From: JAYQKL01 sp049889415
GTDB taxonomy: Bacteria; Pseudomonadota; Alphaproteobacteria; RS24
NCBI GenBank assembly: GCA_049889415.1
Contig: JBMHDL010000008.1
Location: forward strand, 27,488-91,487
Length of the DNA stretch: 64,000 nt
Direction: 5' to 3'
The translations under genes were made by a program, and so were the position numbers. The notes beneath the pieces are model-generated. The model was not told the origin of the DNA and searched no databases. It worked only from the letters and a program-made list of their open reading frames with translations. Positions 7,741-15,394 of this stretch are shown here, in pieces. The first letter of the stretch is position 1. Each line of letters opens with the position of its first letter.

Positions 7741-8819
7741 GCAAACTGACCGATGGTTTTTTCAGGGGCGCTGTGGACCGGATAAAAACCCTGCAACGCA
7801 GTGATGGTGCCATTCCGTGGTATGCCGGAGGCGTTGTTGATCCGTGGAATCATTTGGAGGCGGTCATGGGGCTGAACCTGTGCGGTGAGGCCGAAGCGGT
7901 TTCCAAAGGGTTTGAGTTTTTGATCAACACCCAGCTGCCGGACGGGTCCTGGTGGGGTCGGCTCGGCAGCGCCGTCCCGATTGATGACACCTTGCAGAAT
8001 TTTTCATCTGACGGCATGGATACGGGGGAGCAAATCCGGGAAACCAATTTCACCGCCTATGTCGCCACCGCCGTCTGGCATGATTATCTGCTGCATAACA
8101 ATATGAATTTTATCCACCGGCTCTGGCCGGTCGTCACAAGGGCTCTGGATTTTGTGTGTCGGCATCAGACCCCGCATGGCGATATTGTCTGGATTTCCCA
8201 TGCACCAACCGGTGACAGCGACCCGATAGATCCCGAAATTTTGGAGCAGACCGACTCTCTGCTGACCGGCAACAGCTCCCTTTTCAAAAGCCTTTCCTGC
8301 GGCCTGAAGCTGGCCGAACTGATGAATGAGTCGAAATCGGACTGGGTCAACGCACACCGGCTGTTGGGGCAGGCCCTGCGGGACAAGCCGCATCGGTTTC
8401 AGCGTCAAACAGGCTCTGACATGAAGTTTTCGATGGACTGGTATTATCCCTGCCTGAGCGGCGCACTCAGCAAAAAGGACTCCCTTGACCGCCTGCAGGC
8501 ACGGTGGGACGAATTTGTGGTTGAAGGCCATGGCTGCCGGTGCGTTTCCCATGAACCCTGGGTCACCGTAGCGGAAACGGCCGAGCTTATTCTGACCCTG
8601 AAATCCCTTAGCATGGACGACAGAGCGGCTGAAATGCTTGGATGGCTCGACCGGCAGCGCGATGAAAATGGGGCTTACTGGATCGGGTTTGAGTATGAGA
8701 GCAAAGTCTTCTGGCCGGTTGAAAAACCGCCATGGACGGCCGGAGCGGTTATTCTGGCAACAGATTGCGTGAACGACTTGTCCCCTGCCAGCCACCTGTT
8801 TTTGCATCAGGGACTTTAG
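7737..8819 (+). CDS. Alpha/alpha-toroid protein, prenyltransferase/terpenoid-cyclase-like
   Basis: 360-residue protein with QW-like repeats: LQRSDGAIPW at residues 19-28, TQLPDGSWW at 65-73 and RQRDENGAYW at 306-315. These mark the alpha/alpha-barrel of squalene-cyclase-like and prenyltransferase-beta proteins. The DxDD acid motif of class II terpene cyclases is not found, so cyclase activity should not be claimed; the fold could equally serve a glycan-processing enzyme. No signal peptide. ATGA overlap with the methyltransferase shows operon membership. Its stop codon overlaps that of the convergent methyltransferase gene on the other strand (8816-8819). Confidence 0.75.
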   Translation: MSKLTDGFFRGAVDRIKTLQRSDGAIPWYAGGVVDPWNHLEAVMGLNLCGEAEAVSKGFEFLINTQLPDGSWWGRLGSAVPIDDTLQNFSSDGMDTGEQIRETNFTAYVATAVWHDYLLHNNMNFIHRLWPVVTRALDFVCRHQTPHGDIVWISHAPTGDSDPIDPEILEQTDSLLTGNSSLFKSLSCGLKLAELMNESKSDWVNAHRLLGQALRDKPHRFQRQTGSDMKFSMDWYYPCLSGALSKKDSLDRLQARWDEFVVEGHGCRCVSHEPWVTVAETAELILTLKSLSMDDRAAEMLGWLDRQRDENGAYWIGFEYESKVFWPVEKPPWTAGAVILATDCVNDLSPASHLFLHQGL

Positions 8820-9427
8820 AGCCGTTTTAAGACCCTGAGGGATTTAACAACAGCCACTTCCTCAAAAAGCTCAGAGGCCATGGCCATTTTGTATATTTCA
8901 TGGGGTGGGCGCCCGCCGTCCTGCGGGTTTGGAAACACATCATGGATGGCCAAAACCCCGCCCGGTGCCAGCTTGCCGCTCCACAGTCTGTAATCATCAT
9001 AAGCGGCTTTCATGGAATGACCGCCATCAATGAACACAAAGGCCAGCGACTGGGTAATCAAAGGAGCGACCTGCACTGACGGGGCAACAATCGGAACCAC
9101 CACTTCCTCAAGCTTGGCGCGGCGCAAAGTATCACGAAAATGCGCCAGTGAACTCATGCCGCCAGTAGCGGTATCGGCCAGATCAGGGTCGAAATACCCT
9201 TCCCCAGGCTGGTTTTCCTCAGATCCGTAATGATGATCAACGGCAATGAGCTGCCGCCCGGTCATGCGACAGGCGGTTCCCAAATACACAGTAGACTTGC
9301 CACAATAGCTGCCGATTTCAACCGCCGGGCCGCTCACCTGCAATTCAGAGAGCGTTTCGTAAAGGGCTCTACCCTCATCTGGGTCCAGAAACCCTTTGAC
9401 GGTTTCAATATCCAGTGGAAGCTTCAT
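8816..9427 (-). CDS. SAM-dependent methyltransferase (Methyltransf_24 type)
   Basis: 203-residue Rossmann methyltransferase. AVEIGSYCGKST is the SAM loop, LIAVDHH the acidic strand, and FVFIDGGHSMKAAYDDY plus GGVLAIHDVFP are typical of the Methyltransf_24 group, often linked to glycan or antibiotic tailoring. A longer frame exists but would run back into the transporter gene; the ATG at 9427, eight bases from that gene's stop, is chosen. It therefore lies downstream of the transporter in a minus-strand pair that converges on the GT4-methyltransferase-toroid operon. Confidence 0.85.
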   Translation of the reverse strand: MKLPLDIETVKGFLDPDEGRALYETLSELQVSGPAVEIGSYCGKSTVYLGTACRMTGRQLIAVDHHYGSEENQPGEGYFDPDLADTATGGMSSLAHFRDTLRRAKLEEVVVPIVAPSVQVAPLITQSLAFVFIDGGHSMKAAYDDYRLWSGKLAPGGVLAIHDVFPNPQDGGRPPHEIYKMAMASELFEEVAVVKSLRVLKRL

Positions 9428-9434
9428 ACTCAAC

Positions 9435-10808
9435 TCACTGAGCCGTCTTGGCCCGGTTTTCATCCAAAACCGCATGCATTTCCACATGCAGTTTTTCATC
9501 CAGCCGGTAACTTGAAAACACCAAAGCCGCCGTGACATAGGCCAGGCAGGGAACAATCGAAAACATGATTTTGATCGCCAAAATAACCTCCGGCGCCTGC
9601 GCTACATTCGGCTGGAAACCGACCCATGACAACATGTTGCCAACTACTATCAATGAAATGCCGTTAGCCAGTTTCCAGGTAAAATTCCAGGCTGCGAAAT
9701 ACGCCCCCTCTTTGCGCTCCCCGGTCTGCAACTCATCATAATCAATGGTGTCACTCATTAAGGACGGACCGATGACATGCCCGGCGCCATTGGCGATGCC
9801 GGCAAGAAAGCCGATCCCCATCAACAGCAATTCGTCACCTTTACCGAGCGTAAACATCAGGCCATAACACATGGCCGACAGATACATGGAAAAAGACCAG
9901 ATTGTCTTTTTTCCAACCCGCCGCGCCAAAGGCATCCAGACCGGGGTCAACAGGAATGATGGAATCAGAAACGTTAAAAGAAATTTTGGCGCAGCTTCCG
10001 GTGCTTCGAGAATATAGGTGCCGACATAAAGCATCAAAATGGAGGTAAAGGCAAAACCGATATTGTCGAAAAAATAGCCGATCAAAGGCGGCCGGGCATG
10101 CGGGTTTTTGAACACGTCACGAATAGCTTTGAAGGGTCTCTTGCCTCCTCTGGAGGCAAATTCCTCACGCTCACGAATACCGTAAGCGCAGATAATCAGG
10201 GATAATCCGCCCAGCGGCGCAACAATATACGCCAAGTGACGCGAAGTTTCCTGCACCGCTGCAATGCCGGTCTGCTCGGCGCTGATCAGAGCCGCCATGG
10301 CCCCGATACCGATAATGTACCCTCCAATCCAACCGGCATGACGGACGCCGAACACCTTATTGCGTTCATGATGGTCATCCGTCAGCTCAGCGCCAAGCGC
10401 CATTTGCGGGACATAGAAAAAGGTTGAGGCGGAGAAAAATCCGATAATCCCCACCCCCACCCAGATTACCAGTTCGCTATCTCCCAAGCCTTGGGGCGGA
10501 ACGAAAATCATTAAAAATGTCAGGGCCGTCGGCAAGGCGCTCATGCCAATCCAAGACCGCCGTCTTCCCAGCCAGAACTTTGTCCGATCTGACCAGTAGC
10601 CGACCAGCGGATCGGAAACGGCATCCCAGAAACGGGACAGACCGAAAATCAACCCCATGACGGCAGGGGAAATCAAAAGAATATCGGTCGCGTATTTCAT
10701 GTAATACAGTGTGACCAGACAGAACATATAGCCATAGGCAACCGTCGGCAGACCAAAATAAAACAAAGTGGATAAACCCACTTTAGAACCGGGTTTGGAT
10801 TGATTCAT
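9435..10808 (-). CDS. MFS transporter, glycoside-pentoside-hexuronide:cation symporter (GPH) type
   Basis: 457-residue integral membrane protein with about twelve predicted transmembrane helices. The N-terminal FGLSRFWDAVSDPLVGYWSD matches the conserved MelB/GPH segment that contains the cation-site aspartate, followed by a basic loop RTKFWLGRRR. Family members import sugars with Na+ or H+, though many act on other solutes. AGGAG precedes the ATG at good distance. It heads a minus-strand pair with the Methyltransf_24 gene. Position beside the glycosyltransferase operon suggests movement of a glycoside, but the substrate is not predictable. Confidence 0.87.
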   Translation of the reverse strand: MNQSKPGSKVGLSTLFYFGLPTVAYGYMFCLVTLYYMKYATDILLISPAVMGLIFGLSRFWDAVSDPLVGYWSDRTKFWLGRRRSWIGMSALPTALTFLMIFVPPQGLGDSELVIWVGVGIIGFFSASTFFYVPQMALGAELTDDHHERNKVFGVRHAGWIGGYIIGIGAMAALISAEQTGIAAVQETSRHLAYIVAPLGGLSLIICAYGIREREEFASRGGKRPFKAIRDVFKNPHARPPLIGYFFDNIGFAFTSILMLYVGTYILEAPEAAPKFLLTFLIPSFLLTPVWMPLARRVGKKTIWSFSMYLSAMCYGLMFTLGKGDELLLMGIGFLAGIANGAGHVIGPSLMSDTIDYDELQTGERKEGAYFAAWNFTWKLANGISLIVVGNMLSWVGFQPNVAQAPEVILAIKIMFSIVPCLAYVTAALVFSSYRLDEKLHVEMHAVLDENRAKTAQ

Positions 10809-10858
10809 GAAATACTCCTATAGCCACTGACTGTAACCCGCATGCCGGGCTTGGCAAT

Positions 10859-10906
10859 CTTTTTATCGGGCTTTTTACTGGGCTTTTTACTGGGCTTTTT
10901 GTCTGG
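10859..10906. repeat. Four tandem copies of a 12-bp unit
   Basis: Unit CTTTTTACTGGG: copies at 10859-10870 (one swap, ATC for ACT), 10871-10882 and 10883-10894 (identical), and 10895-10906 (degenerate). It lies in the intergenic stretch between the divergent transporter and ligase-glycosyltransferase genes. Read on the minus strand it would encode a KKPS/KKPD repeat in a 63-codon frame that ends ATGA-overlapped with the transporter start. That frame overlaps the start of the neighbouring gene and has no recognised homology, so I do not call it a gene. Confidence 0.75.
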
Positions 10907-10987
10907 AAAAACACAGAATACAGGACATTTATCGCTTAACTTTTTACCCTGCTGGCTATAGTCTGTGCAAATTATGGCGGATGTTAG

Positions 10988-13246
10988 ATGACACACCTAA
11001 AAGCGATCCATCTGAAATTAAACAGCAAAATCAGTTTTTTGCTTCTGCTTATTGGACCTGTTGCCAGCTTTTCCGTCAACCTTTTACCCGCCCTGCTCGG
11101 CCTGTCAGCCTTACTGGCGTTTGTGGAGATGAAAAAACACCAGATCGCCTGGCGCCCGAGAGTATCCAACATCACACTCACGGCGATGGCCTTTATCGGC
11201 TATGTCATGCTGTCGAGTCTCTGGTCGTCGAAACCGGAGGAAGCTGTAATTCAATGTCTGCAGTTCGCTGCCATATTGTTATCCGCCAGCCTATTGAGCC
11301 GGTATATTGATTGCATTGACCGGGAAGATATTGAGAAAATGGGACGTGCCATGCGCTATGGCATCGCCCTGGCCATGAGCTTACTGTTTCTGGAAACCTA
11401 TTACGACCAACCAATTTACAGACTCTGGCTGGAAACAGTTGCGACTGACAGATTATTTGACCCGAGGCATCTTGAGCGCTCCGTAGCGGTCTTCAGCTTG
11501 TTCCTGTTTTTTATTGCCGCTCACACAGCCAAGAGAACCAATATTCTGGGCGGCTTGACCCTACTAATACTCTGGGCGTTTTTCTGCCTGAAATTCGGCT
11601 TTATACCCGAATATATCGGCATTTTATCAGGACTGACATTTATGACAATCGCCGTTGGTTTCAAAAAACAGGCTAGAAAAATCCTATTTGCATTGCTGTT
11701 TCTCCAGACAGTTTTAATTGTCCCTGTCTCAATCAAAAGCTACGAGACACAATTTGTGCAAAACCTTTTATCTCTTCCGCCGGAAAAGGATGAGACACTG
11801 GATCAAATTGTTCAAACCCATTTCGCTGTGAGTGAACTCATTCTGCAAAAACCGGTTTTCGGGCACGGTTTGGAAAGCGCGTCCATGCTTCAGGAAACCA
11901 TGACTGCCGAAATAGAAAACGTACATTCCTTGCATCCGCATAATTATGCCCTGCAAATTCTGCTTGAAACAGGTTATGTCGGCGCGGTTCTGTTTCTGCT
12001 TTTCATGTATTTCATGCTTCAGAGAATGAATTTCAACATCGTCAAGACAGAGATTTTCTTGATAGCGGCCATTGGATGTATTCTGACAATCCTCTCCTTT
12101 ACTTTTGGCATCTGGCAATCCTGGTGGATGGTCAGCATAATTTTCGCCCTCATTTGCTTCAAGCTTGAATTCGGTGGCAAAAACAGTGAGCGAGACGCCC
12201 CGCCCCCATTGAAAAAACCACGCATCATGCATGCAATTTTCAGCCACGGATATCGCGGTTCGGAAAGTGCGCTTGCCTTGATTGCCAATGAGCAGTGTAA
12301 AACTCACCCCGTCAGCGTGATGGTCCGGAGTGATTGTGACACACGCGATGGGCCATCAATATTAGATGCCCTTGACCCGGATATTGAAGTCATCAGGGTG
12401 CCGAATTTCATGCGGGCCCTATGCGCCAATTTTCTCATACTGAAATGGCAACCGCATATTTTTCATGCTCATCTTGGCCGCGCAGTCCGTTTGAGGACAT
12501 GGCTTAAGCCCAATCTGCTGCGCGTTTCCTCCATGCATATATTCAGCCCGCACCACCATGTCGGCCAAGACCGTATCATCTGCATCTCTGATTGGCAGAT
12601 GAAAGCCTTGCCGGAAAACCTGAAATTGAAGAGCCGGCTGGTCCGTAACGCCACCAAAAGCATGGAAAAAATTTCACAGCCTGAGAAAGACGCCTTGCGC
12701 CGGGAACTCGGTATTGCGCCAGATACGCGGATCGTCGGTTTCGTGGGTGCCATCAACACCACAAAGGGAGCGGACATTGCCGTGGAAGCCTTTTGCCGCG
12801 CCAATATGGAAAATGCCCACTTATTGATGATTGGCGAGGGACCATTACGGGAGGAATTATCCCAAAAAACAGCCAACATGACCAATATCACATTGACTGG
12901 ATACAAGGACAACGCCCGCGCCTACATGCAGATCATGGATATCATTCTTTTGCCCTCCAATTGGTCAGAGCCGTTCATGCTGTCCCTGATTGAAGCCATG
13001 GAAGCAGGATGCTGGGCCATCACCATCAACACATACGGTCCGGGTGATATTATGCGTGAGCAACCTCACGGGTCCGTTGTTGACATAAATGATGTTGACG
13101 GTTTTGCCGCCGCTCTTCTAGCCGCCCCTGAGACAGCCGGTAAAAGGTATGAATATAATCTTGAAAAATTCGCTTTTTCGAAGCATATCTCCAGTATCTT
13201 CAAAATTTACGAGGACGCAAATGATCCGCTATCCTTCAAAGCCTGA
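10988..13246 (+). CDS. O-antigen-ligase-like membrane domain fused to GT4 glycosyltransferase
   Basis: 752-residue two-part protein. Residues ~1-395 are a polytopic membrane domain with the ligase/polymerase signature HPHNYALQILLETGYVG near residues 317-333 in the large periplasmic loop (WaaL/Wzy_C type). After a short proline-rich linker (APPPLKKPR), residues ~410-750 form a GT4 domain with VGFVGAINTTKGADIA and the EX7E region SEPFMLSLIEAMEAG. Ligases act in the periplasm and GT4 domains in the cytoplasm, so one chain may couple glycan synthesis to transfer. No frameshift or stop separates the halves. The start is just after the divergent promoter region. Family calls are firm, the coupled role is inference. 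Confidence 0.85.
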   Translation: MTHLKAIHLKLNSKISFLLLLIGPVASFSVNLLPALLGLSALLAFVEMKKHQIAWRPRVSNITLTAMAFIGYVMLSSLWSSKPEEAVIQCLQFAAILLSASLLSRYIDCIDREDIEKMGRAMRYGIALAMSLLFLETYYDQPIYRLWLETVATDRLFDPRHLERSVAVFSLFLFFIAAHTAKRTNILGGLTLLILWAFFCLKFGFIPEYIGILSGLTFMTIAVGFKKQARKILFALLFLQTVLIVPVSIKSYETQFVQNLLSLPPEKDETLDQIVQTHFAVSELILQKPVFGHGLESASMLQETMTAEIENVHSLHPHNYALQILLETGYVGAVLFLLFMYFMLQRMNFNIVKTEIFLIAAIGCILTILSFTFGIWQSWWMVSIIFALICFKLEFGGKNSERDAPPPLKKPRIMHAIFSHGYRGSESALALIANEQCKTHPVSVMVRSDCDTRDGPSILDALDPDIEVIRVPNFMRALCANFLILKWQPHIFHAHLGRAVRLRTWLKPNLLRVSSMHIFSPHHHVGQDRIICISDWQMKALPENLKLKSRLVRNATKSMEKISQPEKDALRRELGIAPDTRIVGFVGAINTTKGADIAVEAFCRANMENAHLLMIGEGPLREELSQKTANMTNITLTGYKDNARAYMQIMDIILLPSNWSEPFMLSLIEAMEAGCWAITINTYGPGDIMREQPHGSVVDINDVDGFAAALLAAPETAGKRYEYNLEKFAFSKHISSIFKIYEDANDPLSFKA

Positions 13247-13258
13247 AATGAGCCGCCG

Positions 13259-13756
13259 ATGATAACGAAAACCTTACGCAGTCTGATTATTTTTCTCGCT
13301 GCAAGCTTTTTCTTCTCTGGTCCCGTCCATGCAGAAATTGTTATCAAGGCGGGATGGGTGCGTGCTCATCTTCCCGACAGGCCTGCTGCGGGATATTTTG
13401 AACTCAGCAATCATGGCGAAGCCGACACGCTGATAGCCGCAAAAAGCCCGGCTTTCAAAACAGTCGAAATCCACACGCACATCATGGAAGACGGGGTGAT
13501 GCGTATGCGTAAACTTGAGCACCTTGATATATCCGCCCATAATAGCCTGCAGTTCAAACCGCACGGCCTACACTTGATGCTGTTCGATCCGATTCAGCCC
13601 TTGAACAAGGGGAGTAATGTTGAAGTGACGCTGGTGTTTGAAACCGCCGGCGAGGTGCCCGTAACCCTGCAGGTCGGTCAAAGAGAAAAAAATAGCCACA
13701 CCCCCCATGCTCATGAGCATGATACCCACAACCACAACAGTCATTCAGGGCATTAG
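13259..13756 (+). CDS. PCu(A)C-family periplasmic metal-binding protein with His-rich tail
   Basis: 165-residue exported protein. Residues 1-25 are a signal peptide ending VHA. The complete PCu(A)C copper motif H-x10-M-x21-H-x-M is present as His72, Met83, His105 and Met107. The C-terminus adds a His-rich tail (HTPHAHEHDTHNHNSH) not needed for that motif. Family members shuttle Cu(I) to cytochrome oxidase. Here, however, it is nine bases upstream of ZnuC- and ZnuB-like genes and no ZnuA gene is present, so it may instead, or also, serve metal uptake. It starts 12 bases after the ligase fusion gene; a private promoter would have to lie inside that gene. Confidence 0.88.
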   Translation: MITKTLRSLIIFLAASFFFSGPVHAEIVIKAGWVRAHLPDRPAAGYFELSNHGEADTLIAAKSPAFKTVEIHTHIMEDGVMRMRKLEHLDISAHNSLQFKPHGLHLMLFDPIQPLNKGSNVEVTLVFETAGEVPVTLQVGQREKNSHTPHAHEHDTHNHNSHSGH

Positions 13757-13765
13757 TCCACGGTC

Positions 13766-14503
13766 ATGACTGCGTTGATCACAACAAAATCCCTAAGTCT
13801 GGAAGGGTCGCATGGCCGATTGTTGGACGACATCAATATCGCCATTGCAGAGAATGATTTTGTCACGATTATCGGTCCCAACGGGGCCGGCAAAACAATG
13901 TTGTTAAAATGCCTGTTAGGTCTGGTGAACCCAAGTGAGGGGCGTATGGATCATAAACCGGGGCTGCGCATTGGCTATATGCCGCAAAATATTGCCATAG
14001 ACCCAGTTTTACCGCTCTCTGTTGACTATTTCCTCAAACTCGCGGGGTCCGCAGACTCAGAACATTTCAGGCAGACGGTTGAACTGGTCGGCATCAGTCA
14101 TTTGCTAAACCGGCAATTGCATGACCTGTCCGGTGGAGAACGTCAATGGGTCCTGCTGACACGCGCCCTGTTGAACAATCCGGAACTTCTGATTATGGAC
14201 GAGCCAGCCCAAAACCTCGATGTAAAGGGGCAATTGGACCTGTATAAGAAACTTAATGAAATATACGAGACCAGAAAACTGGCGATTTTAATGGTGTCTC
14301 ACGACCTTCATCTTGTCATGTCATCCAGCAAAAAAGTCATTTGCCTGTTTCATCACGTTTGTTGCGAGGGCGAACCGCAGACTGTTGCCCAAGATCCGGA
14401 ATTCACATCTCTGTTCGGCGATGAAATGGCACGGATGGTGGCTGTTTACCCACATCATCATGACCATAATCATAATCATGATCACGACCATGACCACAAC
14501 TAA
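13766..14503 (+). CDS. znuC: ABC transporter ATP-binding protein, ZnuC-like
   Basis: 245-residue ABC ATPase of the metal (zinc/manganese) importer class. Walker A GPNGAGKTMLL is near residue 38, signature LSGGERQWVLL near 118 and Walker B LLIMDEP near 140, followed by the switch histidine in VSHDLH. The extra C-terminal run of alternating His, Asp and Asn (from PHHHDHNHN onward) is typical of ZnuC proteins and may sense or buffer zinc. It follows the PCu(A)C gene by nine bases and precedes the permease by 17, so the three form one unit. Zinc is the most likely substrate; manganese cannot be excluded. Confidence 0.88.
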   Translation: MTALITTKSLSLEGSHGRLLDDINIAIAENDFVTIIGPNGAGKTMLLKCLLGLVNPSEGRMDHKPGLRIGYMPQNIAIDPVLPLSVDYFLKLAGSADSEHFRQTVELVGISHLLNRQLHDLSGGERQWVLLTRALLNNPELLIMDEPAQNLDVKGQLDLYKKLNEIYETRKLAILMVSHDLHLVMSSSKKVICLFHHVCCEGEPQTVAQDPEFTSLFGDEMARMVAVYPHHHDHNHNHDHDHDHN

Positions 14504-14520
14504 GCCTTCACGAACAAAAC

Positions 14521-15378
14521 ATGACACATCTTCATGAAATTTTAATGCTTGCCACCGCCTTTTTCGTCAGTCTGATGGCGACCCCCTTGGGGTGTTTGGT
14601 TGTCTGGCGTCGCATGGCTTATTTCGGGGACGCCCTTTCCCATACAGCACTGCTCGGAATTGCCTTGGGTTTGTTGATGGGAGGCAATGCACATCTTGGT
14701 GCGATTTTCATCTGTGCCATATTCGCCTTTGCAATGATTTGGATGGAAAACCGCTACAAGCTCTCGACGGACACATTGCTCGGCATTCTGGCACATGGCG
14801 GGCTGGCGGTCGGCATTTTGACCTTAAGTTTGCTGCCCCCCCAAAATCAGACAGACGGCAATGCTGATGACGGGCATGCAAAAGATGTCGATTTGCATGA
14901 CTACGAACAGTATTTTTTTGGAGATTTATCCCAGACATCAGGAGAAAACCTTATGGTTCTGGGCTTTTCTGTCATGGTCATCCTTGCGCTGCTGTGGCGT
15001 TACTGGTCAAAGTTGATTTTGATGATTTTGAGTGAGGAACTCGCAACAGCGGAAGGGCACAACACGTTAAGGCTGAAATATGTTCTCCTGACATGCCTGA
15101 CGGTTACGGTCGCCCTCAGTGTCCAGACAGTCGGGATTTTATTCACCACCTCCTTGTTGATTTTACCGGCGGCAGCAGCCCGGCAATGGTCCAGAACACC
15201 CAGAAATACGGTTATTTACGCATATATAGCCTCCCTCAGCGCCCTCGCATTGGGCGTGCCGACAGCTCTTGACATGGCTCTCCCTTACGGGCCAGTAATC
15301 GTCGCTTATATGAGCGCTTTCTTTGTCATATCCCTAATGGTGGCAGGGATTATCAGGAAAAAGCCACCAAGAATATAA
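14521..15378 (+). CDS. znuB: ABC transporter permease, ZnuB-like (ABC-3 family)
   Basis: 285-residue polytopic inner-membrane permease with about eight hydrophobic segments. The MATPLGCLVVWRRMAYFGDALSH segment and the LIMILSEELATAEGH coupling-helix region match ZnuB/TroC permeases. A charged loop (DGNADDGHAKDVDLHDYEQ) with several His and Asp near residues 115-140 is a likely metal-interacting insert. It completes the ATPase-permease pair. The binding protein (ZnuA) and the regulator Zur are not in the window; they may be elsewhere, or the PCu(A)C protein may take part. Confidence 0.88.
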   Translation: MTHLHEILMLATAFFVSLMATPLGCLVVWRRMAYFGDALSHTALLGIALGLLMGGNAHLGAIFICAIFAFAMIWMENRYKLSTDTLLGILAHGGLAVGILTLSLLPPQNQTDGNADDGHAKDVDLHDYEQYFFGDLSQTSGENLMVLGFSVMVILALLWRYWSKLILMILSEELATAEGHNTLRLKYVLLTCLTVTVALSVQTVGILFTTSLLILPAAAARQWSRTPRNTVIYAYIASLSALALGVPTALDMALPYGPVIVAYMSAFFVISLMVAGIIRKKPPRI

Positions 15379-15394
15379 TAAGTATTACTTATTA
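15376..15394. repeat. A+T-rich inverted repeat across two convergent stops
   Basis: TAATAAGT-ATT-ACTTATTA: perfect 8-bp arms that include the znuB stop on the plus strand and the bioA stop on the minus strand. Only six bases separate the two genes. The stem is pure weak pairs apart from one G-C, so termination there would be poor. Confidence 0.55.

Noticed and set aside
8004..8807. 267-codon minus-strand frame opposite the toroid gene
   Set aside because: Fully antisense to a conserved gene with QW motifs and ATGA coupling; no domain seen.
10805..10996. 63-codon minus-strand frame with KKPS repeats ending at the transporter ATG
   Set aside because: Overlaps the start of the divergent ligase-fusion gene, has no ribosome site or homology and consists partly of the tandem repeat; kept only as a finding.
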